From the NCBI RefSeq assembly GCF_016820535.1, contig NZ_JADHDY010000014.1:1-64000 (forward strand): DNA of 64,000 bases, read 5' to 3'. The translations under genes were made by a program, and so were the position numbers. The notes under the pieces are model-generated. The model was not told where the DNA came from. It saw nothing but the letters and a program-made list of their open reading frames with translations, and ran no database searches. The DNA comes from Sporosarcina beigongshangi (lineage in GTDB: Bacteria > Actinomycetota > Actinomycetes > Actinomycetales > Micrococcaceae). Shown here piece by piece: positions 7,769-17,887 of the stretch (its first letter is position 1; every line of letters begins with the position of its first letter).

Positions 7769-10128
7769 GCGCGGCGGTGGCTGCCCGTTGAGCGGTACAC
7801 GTCGAAGACACCGTCGATCCGGCGCACGGAGTTGAGCACGTGGTCCAGGTATTGTGGATCGCCCATTTCAAAGGCAAACTTCGACACCGCCACCCGGTCG
7901 CGGGAGGTGTGGACGCTGGCGGCCAGGATGTTGACATGGCTGTCGGAGAGGACGCGCGTGACATCGGAGAGCAGGTTCTTGCGGTCCAGGGCCTCCACCT
8001 GGATCTCCACCAGGAACACGCCCGACTGGGTCGGCGCCCAGTCAACCTCGACCAGGCGGCCTGGCTCATTCTTCAGGTGCATCAGGTTGGGGCAGTCCTG
8101 CCGGTGGACGGAGATGCCCGAGCCCTTCGTGACGAAGCCGCCGATGGGGTCCGGCGGCACAGGGGTGCAGCACCGTGCCAGCTTGACCAGGACATCCCCC
8201 ACCCCGTGGACTATGACGCCGGAGTCGGAGATGCGCGGGCGGGTGTTGGAGACGTGTGTGTCGATGGGCGCCGGGGCGTCCTCAATGTCGTCATGCGGGC
8301 CCAGGATGTCCCGCAGCCGCTCCACCACGGACTGTGCCGAGGTGTGGCCGTCCCCCACGGCGGCGTAAAGCCCGGCGATGTCCACGTAGTGGAAGTGCTC
8401 CGTGACGGCGAGCAGCGCCTCGTGGGTCATCATCTTCTGCAGGGGCAGGTTCTGCTTGCGCATGGCCTTGGTCAGCAGTTCCTTGCCCTTTTCAATGGAC
8501 TCGTCGCGGCGTTCCTTCGTGAACCACTGGCGGATCTTGTTGCGGGCCCGGGCGCTCTTGACAAAGTTTTGCCAGTCCTGGCTTGGCCCGGCGCCCTCGG
8601 CCTTGTTCGTGAAGATCTCCACCGTGTCGCCGTGGGCAAGTTCGCTGTTGAGCGGCACCAGCTTGCCGTTGACCCTGGCACCGATGGTCCGGTTGCCCAC
8701 CTCGGTGTGTACCGAGTAGGCAAAGTCCACAGGCGTCGAGCCCTCGGGGAGGGCAATGACCCGGCCCATGGGCGTGTAGACGTACACCTCCTTGGAGTTC
8801 ATCTCATAGCGCAGCGATTCGAGGAATTCATTGGGGTCGGACGTCTCCTGCTGCCAATCGACAAGGGTGCGCAGCCAGTTCATGTCCTCCTGGACGCTGA
8901 CCGGGGCCTTGTTGCCGCTCTTGTACTTCCAGTGCGCGGCGACACCGTACTCGGCGCGCTGGTGCATTTCCAGGGTGCGGATCTGGATCTCCACCAGTTT
9001 CCCGCCCGGGCCCACGACCGTGGTGTGCAGCGACTGGTACATGTTGAACTTGGGCAGCGCGATGTAGTCCTTGAAGCGCCCGACCAGGGGGCTCCACAGG
9101 GCGTGGATCTGGCCCAGCGCCGCATAGCAGTCGCCCACGGTGTCGACGATCACGCGGACGCCGATGAGGTCGTTGATGTCGTCAAAGTCCTTGTTGCGCA
9201 CCACCATCTTTTGGTAGATGGAGTAGTAGTGCTTGGGCCGTCCGGTGACATCGGCCTTGAGCTTGGACACCCGGAGCATCTCGACGATTTCCCGGCGGAT
9301 GATGCTCAGCTGCTTCTCGCGCTCCGGGGAGCGGTCCTGCACCATGCGCACGATTTCCTCGTACACCTTGGGGTACAGGGCGGCAAAGGAAAGCTCCTCC
9401 AGTTCCCACTTCATGGCGTTCATGCCCAGGCGGTGGGCCAGCGGGGCGAAGATGTCCAGGGTCTCCCGGGCTTTCTTGCCGGACGAGGCGGCTGAGACAA
9501 AACGCCAGGTGCGGGCGTTGTGGAGCCGGTCGGCCAGCTTGATGACAAGCACGCGGATGTCCTTGGCCATGGCGATGACCATCTTCCGCACGGTCTCCGC
9601 CTGTGCGGCGGCACCGAACTCGACCTTGTCCAGCTTGGTCACGCCGTCCACCAGCATGGCGATCTCGCTGCCGAAGTCGCGCTCCAGCTCGGCCAGGGTG
9701 TACGGGGTGTCCTCCACGGTGTCGTGCAGCAGGGCCGCGGCGAGGGTGCTGCCGGTCATGCCCATCTCGGCCAGGATGGTGGCCACCGCCACCGGATGGG
9801 TGATGTAGGGATCCCCGCTCTTGCGTTTCTGGCCCTCATGGTATTTTTCGGCCACCGTGAAGGCCCGCTGGATCAGGTCAAAGTCTTCCTTGGGATTCCG
9901 TGCGCGCACAATGCGCAGCAGCGGCTCAAGGATGGGCGAATAGCTTTCGGTGGACCAGCCCGTCAGCCGGGCCAGGCGGGAGCGTGTCCGTTCGCGCCGT
10001 CCCGGGAAAGTGGGCCGCGGCTCCGGCGGGCGCACGGGGGTGGTGCCGGCTTCCGCTGTTCCGGCCTTGCCGGCCATGATTTCATGCGAGGGCGATTCAT
10101 CGTTCAACGCATTACCTCCCTCACGCAC
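7765..10128 (-). CDS. relA: Bifunctional (p)ppGpp synthetase/hydrolase (RSH)
   Basis: A 787-residue long RSH protein controlling the stringent response. The N-terminal HD hydrolase domain keeps its metal site (HDTVED, residues 135-140). The synthetase domain shows FKDYIALPKFNMYQSLHTT and EIQIRTLEMHQRAEYG. A TGS domain (EVYVYTPMGRVIALPEGS) and a C-terminal ACT domain (about 700-775) complete the usual order, so both activities should be present. It is the last gene of the yajC-secD-secF-relA series but is separated from secF by a terminator at 10202-10240, implying its own promoter in the 160-bp gap. Confidence 0.96.
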   Translation of the reverse strand: MREGGNALNDESPSHEIMAGKAGTAEAGTTPVRPPEPRPTFPGRRERTRSRLARLTGWSTESYSPILEPLLRIVRARNPKEDFDLIQRAFTVAEKYHEGQKRKSGDPYITHPVAVATILAEMGMTGSTLAAALLHDTVEDTPYTLAELERDFGSEIAMLVDGVTKLDKVEFGAAAQAETVRKMVIAMAKDIRVLVIKLADRLHNARTWRFVSAASSGKKARETLDIFAPLAHRLGMNAMKWELEELSFAALYPKVYEEIVRMVQDRSPEREKQLSIIRREIVEMLRVSKLKADVTGRPKHYYSIYQKMVVRNKDFDDINDLIGVRVIVDTVGDCYAALGQIHALWSPLVGRFKDYIALPKFNMYQSLHTTVVGPGGKLVEIQIRTLEMHQRAEYGVAAHWKYKSGNKAPVSVQEDMNWLRTLVDWQQETSDPNEFLESLRYEMNSKEVYVYTPMGRVIALPEGSTPVDFAYSVHTEVGNRTIGARVNGKLVPLNSELAHGDTVEIFTNKAEGAGPSQDWQNFVKSARARNKIRQWFTKERRDESIEKGKELLTKAMRKQNLPLQKMMTHEALLAVTEHFHYVDIAGLYAAVGDGHTSAQSVVERLRDILGPHDDIEDAPAPIDTHVSNTRPRISDSGVIVHGVGDVLVKLARCCTPVPPDPIGGFVTKGSGISVHRQDCPNLMHLKNEPGRLVEVDWAPTQSGVFLVEIQVEALDRKNLLSDVTRVLSDSHVNILAASVHTSRDRVAVSKFAFEMGDPQYLDHVLNSVRRIDGVFDVYRSTGSHRRA

Positions 10129-10201
10129 TTGCTCACCATGCGCCCCCGCTGCGGGGCATTACCCCAGTCTAAGGTGCGATTCAAGGAATGGTGACCAAAA
10201 C

Positions 10202-10240
10202 AAAGCCGGGGCCGGATGACGGACATCCAACCCCGGCTTT
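10202..10240 (-). terminator. Terminator after secF
   Basis: aaagccgggg (10202-10211) pairs with ccccggcttt (10231-10240). On the minus strand a T-rich stretch follows, which would end the yajC-secDF transcript before relA. Confidence 0.75.
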
Positions 10241-10290
10241 CACCCGCAGCCATGCGGCGCCCGCACCCGGCGGGCCAAAAGGCGAAGCCG

Positions 10291-11295
10291 CTATCCGGCG
10301 TCGGCCAGGGCAGGGGCTTCGGCGGCGCGGCGCTGTGCAACCTTCCTGGCCTGCTTCGCCAGGTCCGGCTCGTGTTCGCGCAGCAGCGAGTACAGCGGGG
10401 CGGCGACAAAGATGGTGGAGAAGGTGCTCACGATGATGCCGATGAACAGTGCCAGGGACAGGTCACGCAGCGTGCCGGCACCAAGGAGCAGGGCGCCGAT
10501 GAACAGGATGGAAGCCACGGGCAGCACGGCCACCATCATGGTGTTGATGGAGCGGACCAGGGTCTGGTTGACTGCCAGGTTGACTTCCTCCGCAAAGGTC
10601 CGGCGCAACGATTTGTCGATGTCCGCCGTATTTTCCCGGATCTTGTCGAAGACCACCACCGTGTCATAGAGCGAATAGCTCAGGATGGTCAGGAAGCCGA
10701 TGATGGCCGAGGGCGTCACCTCGAAGCCCGACGCCGCATAGACGCCTGCCGTCACCACCATGACCACGAGCAGGCCCACAATGGCGGCGATGGACATGCG
10801 CCACGTCCTGAAGTACAGGGCCATGAGCACGGTGGCCAGGAGCACGAACACGATGAAGCCGATGATGGCCTGGCGCGAGACGTCCTGCCCCCAGGTGGGG
10901 CCGACGAACGTTGAGGTGATTTCATCCTCTGACACGCCGTAGGCGGTCTTCAGGGCATCCTTGACGGCGATCGTCTGGTCGTCGCTGAGCTTGTCCGTCT
11001 GGACCTGCATGGTGTCGGCAGCGATGTTGGTGACCACGGCGGTGGTGCCCGGAATGGCTTCAGCCACGGCCTTCTCACCGATGGCAACGTCCGTGTGGGT
11101 GACCGCTGAGACGGTGAACTGCGAGCCGCCGCGGAACTCGATGCCAAAGTTGAAGCCGCCGCCCAGGATGGGGAACAGGATCGACAGGACCACGAGGACG
11201 CCGGCGATGGTGAACCAGATCTTGCGCTTGCCGATGAACTCATAGGACCGTTCACCGGTGTACAGCTCATTGCCGAATGTGGCGAAACTCTTCAT
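10291..11295 (-). CDS. secF: Protein translocase subunit SecF
   Basis: A 334-residue RND-like membrane protein that works with SecD to drive late steps of Sec-dependent export. The first membrane helix (about 30-50) is followed by the characteristic FRGGSQF segment and a periplasmic domain. Five further helices include the family signature SIIGFLTILSYSLYDTVVVFD-like stretch and the RSINT segment near residue 235. Its ATG overlaps the secD stop codon as TAATG, so translation is coupled. A C-terminal cytoplasmic tail of about 45 residues is charged. Confidence 0.96.
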   Translation of the reverse strand: MKSFATFGNELYTGERSYEFIGKRKIWFTIAGVLVVLSILFPILGGGFNFGIEFRGGSQFTVSAVTHTDVAIGEKAVAEAIPGTTAVVTNIAADTMQVQTDKLSDDQTIAVKDALKTAYGVSEDEITSTFVGPTWGQDVSRQAIIGFIVFVLLATVLMALYFRTWRMSIAAIVGLLVVMVVTAGVYAASGFEVTPSAIIGFLTILSYSLYDTVVVFDKIRENTADIDKSLRRTFAEEVNLAVNQTLVRSINTMMVAVLPVASILFIGALLLGAGTLRDLSLALFIGIIVSTFSTIFVAAPLYSLLREHEPDLAKQARKVAQRRAAEAPALADAG

Positions 11296-13073
11296 TAGTT
11301 GTTCTCCTTGGAGTCGTCACCGGTGCCGGACGCGGACGCACCGTTGCTTCTGCCGCCGGTGCCCGCCATTTCGCTTTCCTTGGCTGCCAAGCGGCGCTCT
11401 GCGATGGTCTGGCGGCGTTCCGCCTCGCCCGCGGCACGCTTGTTCTTGCCCTTGGCAAGCTCAAGGGACTCTGCCGTCGTGCGGAAACGTCCGGCACCGC
11501 GGTACAGCGGGACGGCGCCCAGCTGCTTGGGGTCCAGGCCGGAGAAGTGGTGGCCCTCGCCAAAGAACTTGGTGCGCGCCAGCAGGACCAGCATGGGGTG
11601 CGTGAACATGAAGACCACGATGAGGTCGGCCACGGCGGTCAGGCCGAGCGTAAACGCAAAGCCCTTCACGCTGCCCACGGACACGAAGTACAGGACCAGC
11701 GACGCGAGGATGTTCACTGCCTTTGACGCCAGGATGGTCCGCTTGGCGCGTGACCAGCCGTTGTTGACGGCGGCGACCAGGCCGCGGCCGTCGCGCAGTT
11801 CGTCCCTGACACGTTCGAAGTAGACGATGAACGAGTCGGCGGTCTGGCCGATGGCCACAATGATGCCCGCCACGCCGGCCAGGGACAGGCGGTAGTTCTC
11901 CGCCCAGCCAAGCAGCACGATGGCAAGGTAGGTCAGCACGCCGGCGATCACGAGGGAGAAGATGGTGACAAAGCCCAGTGCACGGTACTGGAACAGCGAG
12001 TAGATGACCACCAGGCCCAGGCCGATCAGGCCGGCCAGGATGCCCATCTCGAGCTGCTGCAGGCCGAGGGTCGCGGAAATCTGGGTTTCGCTCTGGATGT
12101 CAAAGCTGATGGGCAGGGAACCGAACTTCAACTGGTCCGACAGTGCCTTGGCGCTGGTTTCGGTGAAGTTGCCGGTGATGGAGGACTGTCCGTCGGTGAT
12201 GACGGCCATGGAGGCCGGGGCGGAGATGATGCTGTCATCCAGGACGATCGCGAATCGGGCCTGGGGGTCGTTCGGGTTCACCAGGTACTTGGCGTTCAGG
12301 CGCTGCGTGACTTCCTTGAACGCCTGGGCGCCTTCCGGCTTCTCCAGCGTCAGGTTCACCGACCACTGGTTGGTGGTGGCACCCTGTGCGCCCTGCTGCA
12401 GACCGTAGGAGGCGTCCTTGATCCACTTGCCGGGAATTTCCACCGGGCCGAGGATGTACTTCATGCCGGTGTCGGGTTCACAGCTGACCAGCGGTTTGGC
12501 TGGATCTGAGGTCGCGGCCCGCTCTGTCAGCGGTGCGATGCAGCTGGTGGCCTCATATTCCTTCATGACCGCAGCATCCACCCAGTTGGGGTCGCTGGCG
12601 TTCACGGGCTTGGCCGTGGGGACGGGCAGCTTGTCCTCGGCGGTGCGCTCGGCCTCGGGCACGGCGCCTGCGGGGCCCTGGCTGGCGGCGATGACGGGAC
12701 GGAAGTTCATGTTGGCCGAGGCCTTGATGAGGTTGCGTTCCTCGTCGCTGGGCTTGCCTGGCATGCTCACAACAACGTTCTTGCCGCCCTCGGTGGAGAT
12801 CTGGGCTTCAGACACACCGGAGCCGTCCACGCGCTGGCGGATGATGGCAACGGCCTGGTCCAGCTGCTCCTGGGTGACGTTTCCGGAGCCCTCCACCTTG
12901 GGCTGCAGAATCATCTGGGTGCCGCCCTCAAGGTCGAGGCCAAGCTTTGGCGCCCAGGTGACGGCGCCGGCAAGGACACCGCCGCCCACGGCCAAGGTGC
13001 ATGCAATGATGATCGCCGCGAGCCACAGCAGGGTTCTGCGGGCTGCCGACGTCGGACCAGTTCGTGCCATCAA
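11295..13073 (-). CDS. secD: Protein translocase subunit SecD
   Basis: A 592-residue SecD with one N-terminal membrane helix (about 15-35), the LGLDLEGGTQMIL motif, a large extracytoplasmic P1 domain, and five membrane helices in the C-terminal third with the conserved GLVVIYSLFQYRALG region. The family's FERVRDELRDGR loop is intact. A Lys/Arg/Glu-rich cytoplasmic tail of about 75 residues is longer than in E. coli and usual in Micrococcaceae. It sits between yajC and secF and is translationally coupled to secF. Confidence 0.96.
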   Translation of the reverse strand: MMARTGPTSAARRTLLWLAAIIIACTLAVGGGVLAGAVTWAPKLGLDLEGGTQMILQPKVEGSGNVTQEQLDQAVAIIRQRVDGSGVSEAQISTEGGKNVVVSMPGKPSDEERNLIKASANMNFRPVIAASQGPAGAVPEAERTAEDKLPVPTAKPVNASDPNWVDAAVMKEYEATSCIAPLTERAATSDPAKPLVSCEPDTGMKYILGPVEIPGKWIKDASYGLQQGAQGATTNQWSVNLTLEKPEGAQAFKEVTQRLNAKYLVNPNDPQARFAIVLDDSIISAPASMAVITDGQSSITGNFTETSAKALSDQLKFGSLPISFDIQSETQISATLGLQQLEMGILAGLIGLGLVVIYSLFQYRALGFVTIFSLVIAGVLTYLAIVLLGWAENYRLSLAGVAGIIVAIGQTADSFIVYFERVRDELRDGRGLVAAVNNGWSRAKRTILASKAVNILASLVLYFVSVGSVKGFAFTLGLTAVADLIVVFMFTHPMLVLLARTKFFGEGHHFSGLDPKQLGAVPLYRGAGRFRTTAESLELAKGKNKRAAGEAERRQTIAERRLAAKESEMAGTGGRSNGASASGTGDDSKENN

Positions 13074-13112
13074 GGGATCCTTCTATTGATCTCGGGTTGT
13101 GAACATGGCAAT

Positions 13113-13147
13113 GCTGCTGTGCCGGCTCTTGCGAGGGGCACAGCAGC
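13113..13147 (-). other. Hairpin in the yajC-secD gap
   Basis: gctgctgtgcc (13113-13123) pairs exactly with ggcacagcagc (13137-13147). There is no T-run, so it is more likely an mRNA processing or stability hairpin than a terminator. Confidence 0.5.
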
Positions 13148-13164
13148 TGCCAACCCGGATAAGG

Positions 13165-13608
13165 CTAGTTGTCTTTGTTGTTTTCGTTGTTCAGGCGCTC
13201 CAGGGATTCCTCAACGGATTCCGCCTCGGGTGCCTTTTTCTCCAGGCCGATGGTCAGGGATGAGGCGTCGTCGGGGACAACTGCCTCGGCCTCGGCCGGC
13301 TCGATGATCTTGGCAACCGTCTGGCGGTGCACTGTGGCCGTGACGCCGGGGGAGATTTCAAGAACGATCTTGTTTTCTTCGTCGTCGATGGAGATGACCT
13401 TGCCGAACAGGCCAAAGTTGGTCATCATGTCGACGCCGGGGGCAAGCTTTGAACGCTGCTCCTGCTGTGCCGCCTTGGCCTTCTTTTGCTTGCGGAGCAT
13501 CATGAAGATGAGCAGGCCGAACATGGCAAACAAGAGCAGGTTCATGGGGCTCAAGAAGCTAGGCGCCGGCGCGGCGGTTGTTTCGGCCAAAATACTGCTG
13601 AAAGACAC
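13165..13608 (-). CDS. yajC: Preprotein translocase subunit YajC
   Basis: A 147-residue protein with one membrane helix (about 22-42), a cytoplasmic basic KKQKKAKAAQQEQRSKL stretch and the conserved VDMMTNFGLFGKVISIDDE core of YajC. An acidic, low-complexity C-terminal tail follows. YajC associates with SecDF. It lies directly upstream of secD and about 180 bp downstream of ruvB, the normal actinobacterial order. Confidence 0.94.
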   Translation of the reverse strand: MSFSSILAETTAAPAPSFLSPMNLLLFAMFGLLIFMMLRKQKKAKAAQQEQRSKLAPGVDMMTNFGLFGKVISIDDEENKIVLEISPGVTATVHRQTVAKIIEPAEAEAVVPDDASSLTIGLEKKAPEAESVEESLERLNNENNKDN

Positions 13609-13787
13609 AGCTGGAGTTCCATTCGTTAAGTAAGTGGTGGCGGCCGGCGCCGTGAAAACGTGCCGGACGTCATATCAGTGTAGTGGGTAAAGCTGGGCAC
13701 AACATGAAAGTTCCCGCAGAAGCCCCAAAATGACGCACTGTCCCCGGCGGGCGGACCCGCCGATGCCGCACGGCCCAACCGGAAACT

Positions 13788-14915
13788 CTAGGAATCGCGG
13801 TCGTCGTCGAAGGGCAGCATCGCGGCAGCCACGGCGTTGCCCGGCATTTTCAGGCCCAGGTGTTCCCAGGCCGCGGGCAGTGCGATGCGCCCCCGGGGCG
13901 TGCGCCCCAACAGGCCCTCCCGCACCAGGAAGGGCTCGGCGACGGTCTCGACGGTTTCGGTCTCCTCCCCCACCGCAATGGCCAGGGTGGACAGGCCCAC
14001 AGGCCCGCCGTTGAACTTGTTGACGAGGGCCTCCAGCACTGAGCGGTCGAGCCGGTCCAGCCCGCGGGCGTCGACCTCATACATGTCCAGGGCAGCCGAG
14101 GCGGTGCGGGCGTCGATGGTCTCGACTCCGTGCACCAGGGCCCAGTCGCGGACACGGCGCAGCAGCCGGTTGGCGATGCGGGGCGTGCCGCGGGAACGCC
14201 CGGCGATCTCGGCAAAGCCTGCGCTGGTCAGTTTCAGGTCCAGCATGCCCGCGGAGCGGCGCAGCACGAGCTCCAACTCGCCCACAGAATAGAACTCCAG
14301 GTGGCCGGTGAATCCGAAGCGGTCGCGCAGGGGGCCGGGCAGCAGTCCGGCCCGCGTGGTGGCCCCGACCAGGGTGAAGGATGGCAGTTCCAGCGGGATG
14401 GCTGTGGCGCCGGCACCCTTGCCGACGATGATGTCCACCCGGAAGTCCTCCATGGCCATGTACAGCATCTCTTCGGCGGGGCGGGACATGCGGTGGATCT
14501 CATCTAGGAAGAGCACCTCGCCCTCGGTCAGCGATGACAGAATCGCGGCGAGGTCGCCGGCATGCTGGATGGCGGGGCCGGAGCTGATGCGCAGCGGCGC
14601 GTTCATCTCGGCGGCAACAATCATGGCCAGGGTGGTCTTGCCCAGGCCGGGAGGGCCGGACATGAGCACGTGGTCGGCGCTTCGGCCGCGGATTTTTGAT
14701 GCCGCGAGGACCAGTGACAGCTGCTTGCGCACGCGCTCCTGGCCCACAAAATCGTCAAGGTTCTTGGGGCGCAGGGCCGCTTCCAGTTCCCGTTCCTCGG
14801 GTTCGGCCAGCGGGGCTGCCAACTCACCGGCACCGCGTCCGCCTGCTCCGGCCCCGGAACGGGCAATGTTGATCTGCCCCGGCAGCAGGGGGGCGGCGTC
14901 GTCCAGTCCTGCCAT
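13788..14915 (-). CDS. ruvB: Holliday junction branch migration helicase RuvB
   Basis: A 375-residue AAA+ motor. Walker A is GPPGLGKTT at residues 87-95, Walker B is FLDEIHRM near 140, and the sensor and arginine-finger region [13 protein letters not shown] is present. The C-terminal winged helix follows at about 285-360 ([15 protein letters not shown]). It forms hexamers that act on RuvA-bound junctions. It starts 2 bp from the ruvA stop codon, so the two genes form an operon with ruvC upstream. Confidence 0.97.
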   Translation of the reverse strand: MAGLDDAAPLLPGQINIARSGAGAGGRGAGELAAPLAEPEERELEAALRPKNLDDFVGQERVRKQLSLVLAASKIRGRSADHVLMSGPPGLGKTTLAMIVAAEMNAPLRISSGPAIQHAGDLAAILSSLTEGEVLFLDEIHRMSRPAEEMLYMAMEDFRVDIIVGKGAGATAIPLELPSFTLVGATTRAGLLPGPLRDRFGFTGHLEFYSVGELELVLRRSAGMLDLKLTSAGFAEIAGRSRGTPRIANRLLRRVRDWALVHGVETIDARTASAALDMYEVDARGLDRLDRSVLEALVNKFNGGPVGLSTLAIAVGEETETVETVAEPFLVREGLLGRTPRGRIALPAAWEHLGLKMPGNAVAAAMLPFDDDRDS

Positions 14916-14917
14916 GG

Positions 14918-15550
14918 CTACCGCCCGCCGGCCCTGTTGCGGCTGGTGTCCTGGCCCAGCCAGCGCAGCGTGGCCCGCAGCACGGCGGGGACGTTGCCGC
15001 CGTCGGCCAATTCAGGCTCCGCCGCGACCGTGGCGTCGATGGCCTTGAGCGCGTCACGCTCGTTCCAGCCAAGACTCGTCATGGCGGCCACCACCTGGTC
15101 CTTCCATTCCATGGCCGCAGCCGCCGGCGCCTGGGCGACGGCGGCTCCCGTGGGCTTGAGCTTGCCCTTCAGTTCAAGGACGATCCGCCCGGCAACCTTG
15201 GGCCCCACGCCGGGAACCTTGGTGAACACCTTGGGCTCTGCATTCGCCACGCCGAGGCGGATGCTCTCCGGTTCCAGGACGGAGAGGATGGCCAGGGCCA
15301 GGCGGGGGCCGATGCCGCTGACACTGAGCAGCGTGTCGAAGACCTCGCGCTCATCCTCGCCGGCAAACCCGTAGAGCGTCATGGAGTCCTCACGCACGAT
15401 CATGGCGGTGGTGAGGGTGGCTTCCTCCCCCAGCCGCAGCTCTCCGAGCGTTTTGGGCGTTGCATGGACCAGCATGCCCACCCCGTTGACGTCAATGACG
15501 GCCTGGGCGAGGGTCAGCGCAGCCACGGGGCCGCGAACAAAACTGATCAT
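14918..15550 (-). CDS. ruvA: Holliday junction DNA helicase subunit RuvA
   Basis: A 210-residue DNA-binding subunit with an N-terminal OB-fold ([20 protein letters not shown]), a central pair of helix-hairpin-helix motifs ([16 protein letters not shown] and [16 protein letters not shown]) and a C-terminal three-helix domain that contacts RuvB. The length is normal. It lies between ruvC and ruvB on the same strand. Confidence 0.97.
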   Translation of the reverse strand: MISFVRGPVAALTLAQAVIDVNGVGMLVHATPKTLGELRLGEEATLTTAMIVREDSMTLYGFAGEDEREVFDTLLSVSGIGPRLALAILSVLEPESIRLGVANAEPKVFTKVPGVGPKVAGRIVLELKGKLKPTGAAVAQAPAAAAMEWKDQVVAAMTSLGWNERDALKAIDATVAAEPELADGGNVPAVLRATLRWLGQDTSRNRAGGR

Positions 15551-15627
15551 TGCTTATTGCTCCTGAAGGGTGTGGATCGTGCTGTTCACTCAACAATACC
15601 AAGCATATAGAACATACTTACTAACAC

Positions 15628-16215
15628 CTAGTGCCACGTGGCGCCGGGCTTTTCCTTGTTCTTCTTGGTCTTCGACTTGCTCTCAGCCGAACGCCACAAC
15701 TGTTGCGCCGCCGTCGCACTTTCACCTCCGGCGGAGAATGCGCTGCCGGAGCGCCAGGCATGCGCGATGGCAAGGGCCAGGGCGTCGGCGGCATCGGCCG
15801 GGCGGGGCGGCTCATCCAGGCGCAGGATCCGCGTGACCATGGCCGTGACGGATGCCTTGTCGGCGCGGCCGCTGCCCGTGACGGCGGCCTTGACCTCCGA
15901 CGGCGTGTGCATGGCGACGGGGATGCCGCGGCGGGCGGCGCACACCAGCACGGCACCCTGGACCTGTGCAACACCCATGACGGTGCTGAGGTTGGTTTGG
16001 GCAAACACCCGCTCAATGGCCAGGACATCGGGCTTAAACGCATCCAGCCACTGGTCAACCGCTTCCGCGATGACCAGCAGCCGGGCGTCAAGGCTCAATT
16101 CATGTGAACTGCCCACCACACCGACACCCACAAGGGTGGCAGTGCGGTTGGCGGCGACGTCAACGACGCCAAGCCCGCACCGGGTCAGGCCCGGGTCGAT
16201 GCCGAGAACACGCAG
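15628..16215 (-). CDS. ruvC: Crossover junction endodeoxyribonuclease RuvC, probable CTG start
   Basis: This Holliday-junction resolvase has the four acidic catalytic residues: Asp in [14 protein letters not shown] at the N-terminus, Glu in [12 protein letters not shown], and the two Asp of [10 protein letters not shown]. No ATG, GTG or TTG occurs in frame before the catalytic IDPG. The frame runs straight from the yebC TAG (16219-16221) through GAC and then CTG (16213-16215). CTG there gives a 195-residue protein with a normal N-terminus, with GAAGAGGG about 7 bases upstream inside the end of yebC. The next GTG, at 16131, would delete the first catalytic Asp. CTG initiation is therefore inferred. 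Confidence 0.9.
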   Translation of the reverse strand: MRVLGIDPGLTRCGLGVVDVAANRTATLVGVGVVGSSHELSLDARLLVIAEAVDQWLDAFKPDVLAIERVFAQTNLSTVMGVAQVQGAVLVCAARRGIPVAMHTPSEVKAAVTGSGRADKASVTAMVTRILRLDEPPRPADAADALALAIAHAWRSGSAFSAGGESATAAQQLWRSAESKSKTKKNKEKPGATWH

Positions 16216-16218
16216 GTC

Positions 16219-16974
16219 CTAGCCCTCTTCCAGCGCGGCAAGCACCTCGGGGCTCATGTCGGCGTTGGAGTAGATGTTCTGGACGTCGTCCAGGTCTTCC
16301 AGTGCGTCGTAGAGCTTCATGAACTTGCGGGCATTGTCCACGTCGAGCTCGACCTGCATCGAGGGCACAAAGCCGGCCTCGTCGCTTTCGTACTCGATGC
16401 CGGCTTCGGCCAGCGCGGCACGGATGGCGGGCAGGTCCTGGGGCTCGGAGATGATCTCAAAGCTCTCGCCCTCATCCTTGACCTCCTCAGCGCCGGCATC
16501 CAGGACCGCCATGAGCACGTCATCCTCGCTGAGACCGTTCTTGGGCAGGCCCACGATGCCCTTGCGGGTGAACATGTACGCGACGGATCCGGGGTCGCCC
16601 ATGTTGCCGCCGTTGCGGCCCACGGCCAGACGGACCTCGGAGGCAGCTCGGTTCTTGTTGTCGGTGAGGCACTCGATCAGGATGGCCGAACCCTGCGGGC
16701 CGTAGCCTTCGTACATGATGGTCTGGTAGTCGACGGCGTCGCCCAGCAGGCCGGCGCCGCGCTTGATGGCGCGCTCGATGTTGTCGGCAGGCACCGAGGT
16801 CTTCTTGGCCTTGGTGACCGCCAGTTCGAGGGCCGGGTTGCCGGCAAGGTCAGCGCCGCCACCGCGGGCAGCAACTTCAATGGTCTTGATCAGCTTGGCG
16901 AAGGACTTGGCCCGGCGGCTGTCCAGGATGGCCTTTTTGTGCTTGGTTGTTGCCCATTTGGAGTGGCCTGACAT
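16219..16974 (-). CDS. yebC: YebC/PmpR-family DNA-binding / translation factor
   Basis: A 251-residue protein with the intact three-domain YebC fold. It begins [15 protein letters not shown] and carries [22 protein letters not shown] and [19 protein letters not shown]. Family members have been described as transcription regulators and, more recently, as factors helping translation of proline-rich stretches. It lies between pdxT (2 bp upstream) and ruvC (same frame, directly after the stop codon), so pdxT-yebC-ruvCAB read as one operon. GGAGAAG inside the end of pdxT serves as its ribosome binding site. Confidence 0.95.
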   Translation of the reverse strand: MSGHSKWATTKHKKAILDSRRAKSFAKLIKTIEVAARGGGADLAGNPALELAVTKAKKTSVPADNIERAIKRGAGLLGDAVDYQTIMYEGYGPQGSAILIECLTDNKNRAASEVRLAVGRNGGNMGDPGSVAYMFTRKGIVGLPKNGLSEDDVLMAVLDAGAEEVKDEGESFEIISEPQDLPAIRAALAEAGIEYESDEAGFVPSMQVELDVDNARKFMKLYDALEDLDDVQNIYSNADMSPEVLAALEEG

Positions 16975-16976
16975 GG

Positions 16977-17756
16977 TTACGCTTCTCCTCTAATCATGCG
17001 GATAAACAGTTCGTGAATGCGGCGCTCACCGGTCACCTCCGGATGGAAGGATGTCGCGAGCAAATGCTGCGATCGGACGGCCACCGCACGGACTTCAGGA
17101 TCAATCCTAGCTGTTTGGCCGCCGGTCTGCCCCGGGTTTGGCGCCGCGGGCGCCAGGGTGCCGGGAGCGCGGACCGTGGCGAGCACCTGCACACCGACCC
17201 CCACCCGCTCCACCCAGGGCGCCCTGATGAACACCGCGTGCAGCGGCGTCTCAGCCCCGCCCTCCGGAGCCAGGCCCTGGAATTCCAGTTCCGTTTCAAA
17301 GGAATCCACCTGCCGGCCAAACGCGTTGCGGCGCACGGTGATGTCTAGCCCGCCCAGGGTCTGCTGCGGATTGCCGTCCAGGTCCCGGGCGGGGTCGGCG
17401 ATCGCGTCGGCGAGCATGATCATGCCGGCGCAACTGCCGTAGACGGGCAGGCCCGCCGCGATGCGTTCGAGCAGCGGGTCCCGCATGCCGAATATCCGGG
17501 TGAGCTTGTCAATGGTGGTCGACTCGCCTCCGGGGATGATGAGACCTTCGACGGCGGCCAGCTCGCCGGGGCGGCGGACCGGCACGGCGGTGGCGCCGCA
17601 GGCCTCCAACGCACTCGCATGTTCGCGGACATCGCCCTGCAGGGCCAGGATGCCCACCCTCGGGCCCCCGGAGCGGGGCGGATCCGGGAAAATGGTGCTG
17701 GCGAAGGAGTCGGGTTCGTTGCGTTCCGCCGGGGAATCTGGGGTGTTGGGAGTCAC
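16977..17756 (-). CDS. pdxT: Pyridoxal 5'-phosphate synthase glutaminase subunit PdxT
   Basis: This class I glutamine amidotransferase supplies ammonia to PdxS for vitamin B6 synthesis. The core begins [13 protein letters not shown] at about residue 33. The nucleophile Cys is in GSCAGMI and the His/Glu pair in [16 protein letters not shown]. At 259 aa it is longer than usual because of an N-terminal extension of about 30 residues and a Pro/Gly-rich insertion of about 25 residues before the last strands. The GTG start at 17756 is uncertain; a GTG near 17660 would give the minimal protein. Its partner pdxS is 7 kb away, with unrelated genes between. Confidence 0.93.
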   Translation of the reverse strand: MTPNTPDSPAERNEPDSFASTIFPDPPRSGGPRVGILALQGDVREHASALEACGATAVPVRRPGELAAVEGLIIPGGESTTIDKLTRIFGMRDPLLERIAAGLPVYGSCAGMIMLADAIADPARDLDGNPQQTLGGLDITVRRNAFGRQVDSFETELEFQGLAPEGGAETPLHAVFIRAPWVERVGVGVQVLATVRAPGTLAPAAPNPGQTGGQTARIDPEVRAVAVRSQHLLATSFHPEVTGERRIHELFIRMIRGEA

Positions 17757-17887
17757 CCTTTCATCTTAGGTGGGCGCAATCTCACACCCCCAACTTCTGT
17801 TACGCACCGGGCGCGGTGGACGGCAGGGCCTGCTCAAGCAAGTACCATTGTCGGCAGGACTGACGTGCTATAGATGAGGTAAGCAGT

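Noticed and set aside
15628-16974. YebC-RuvC fusion by TAG read-through
   Set aside because: CTG initiation with a suitable purine tract is simpler; no read-through signal visible.
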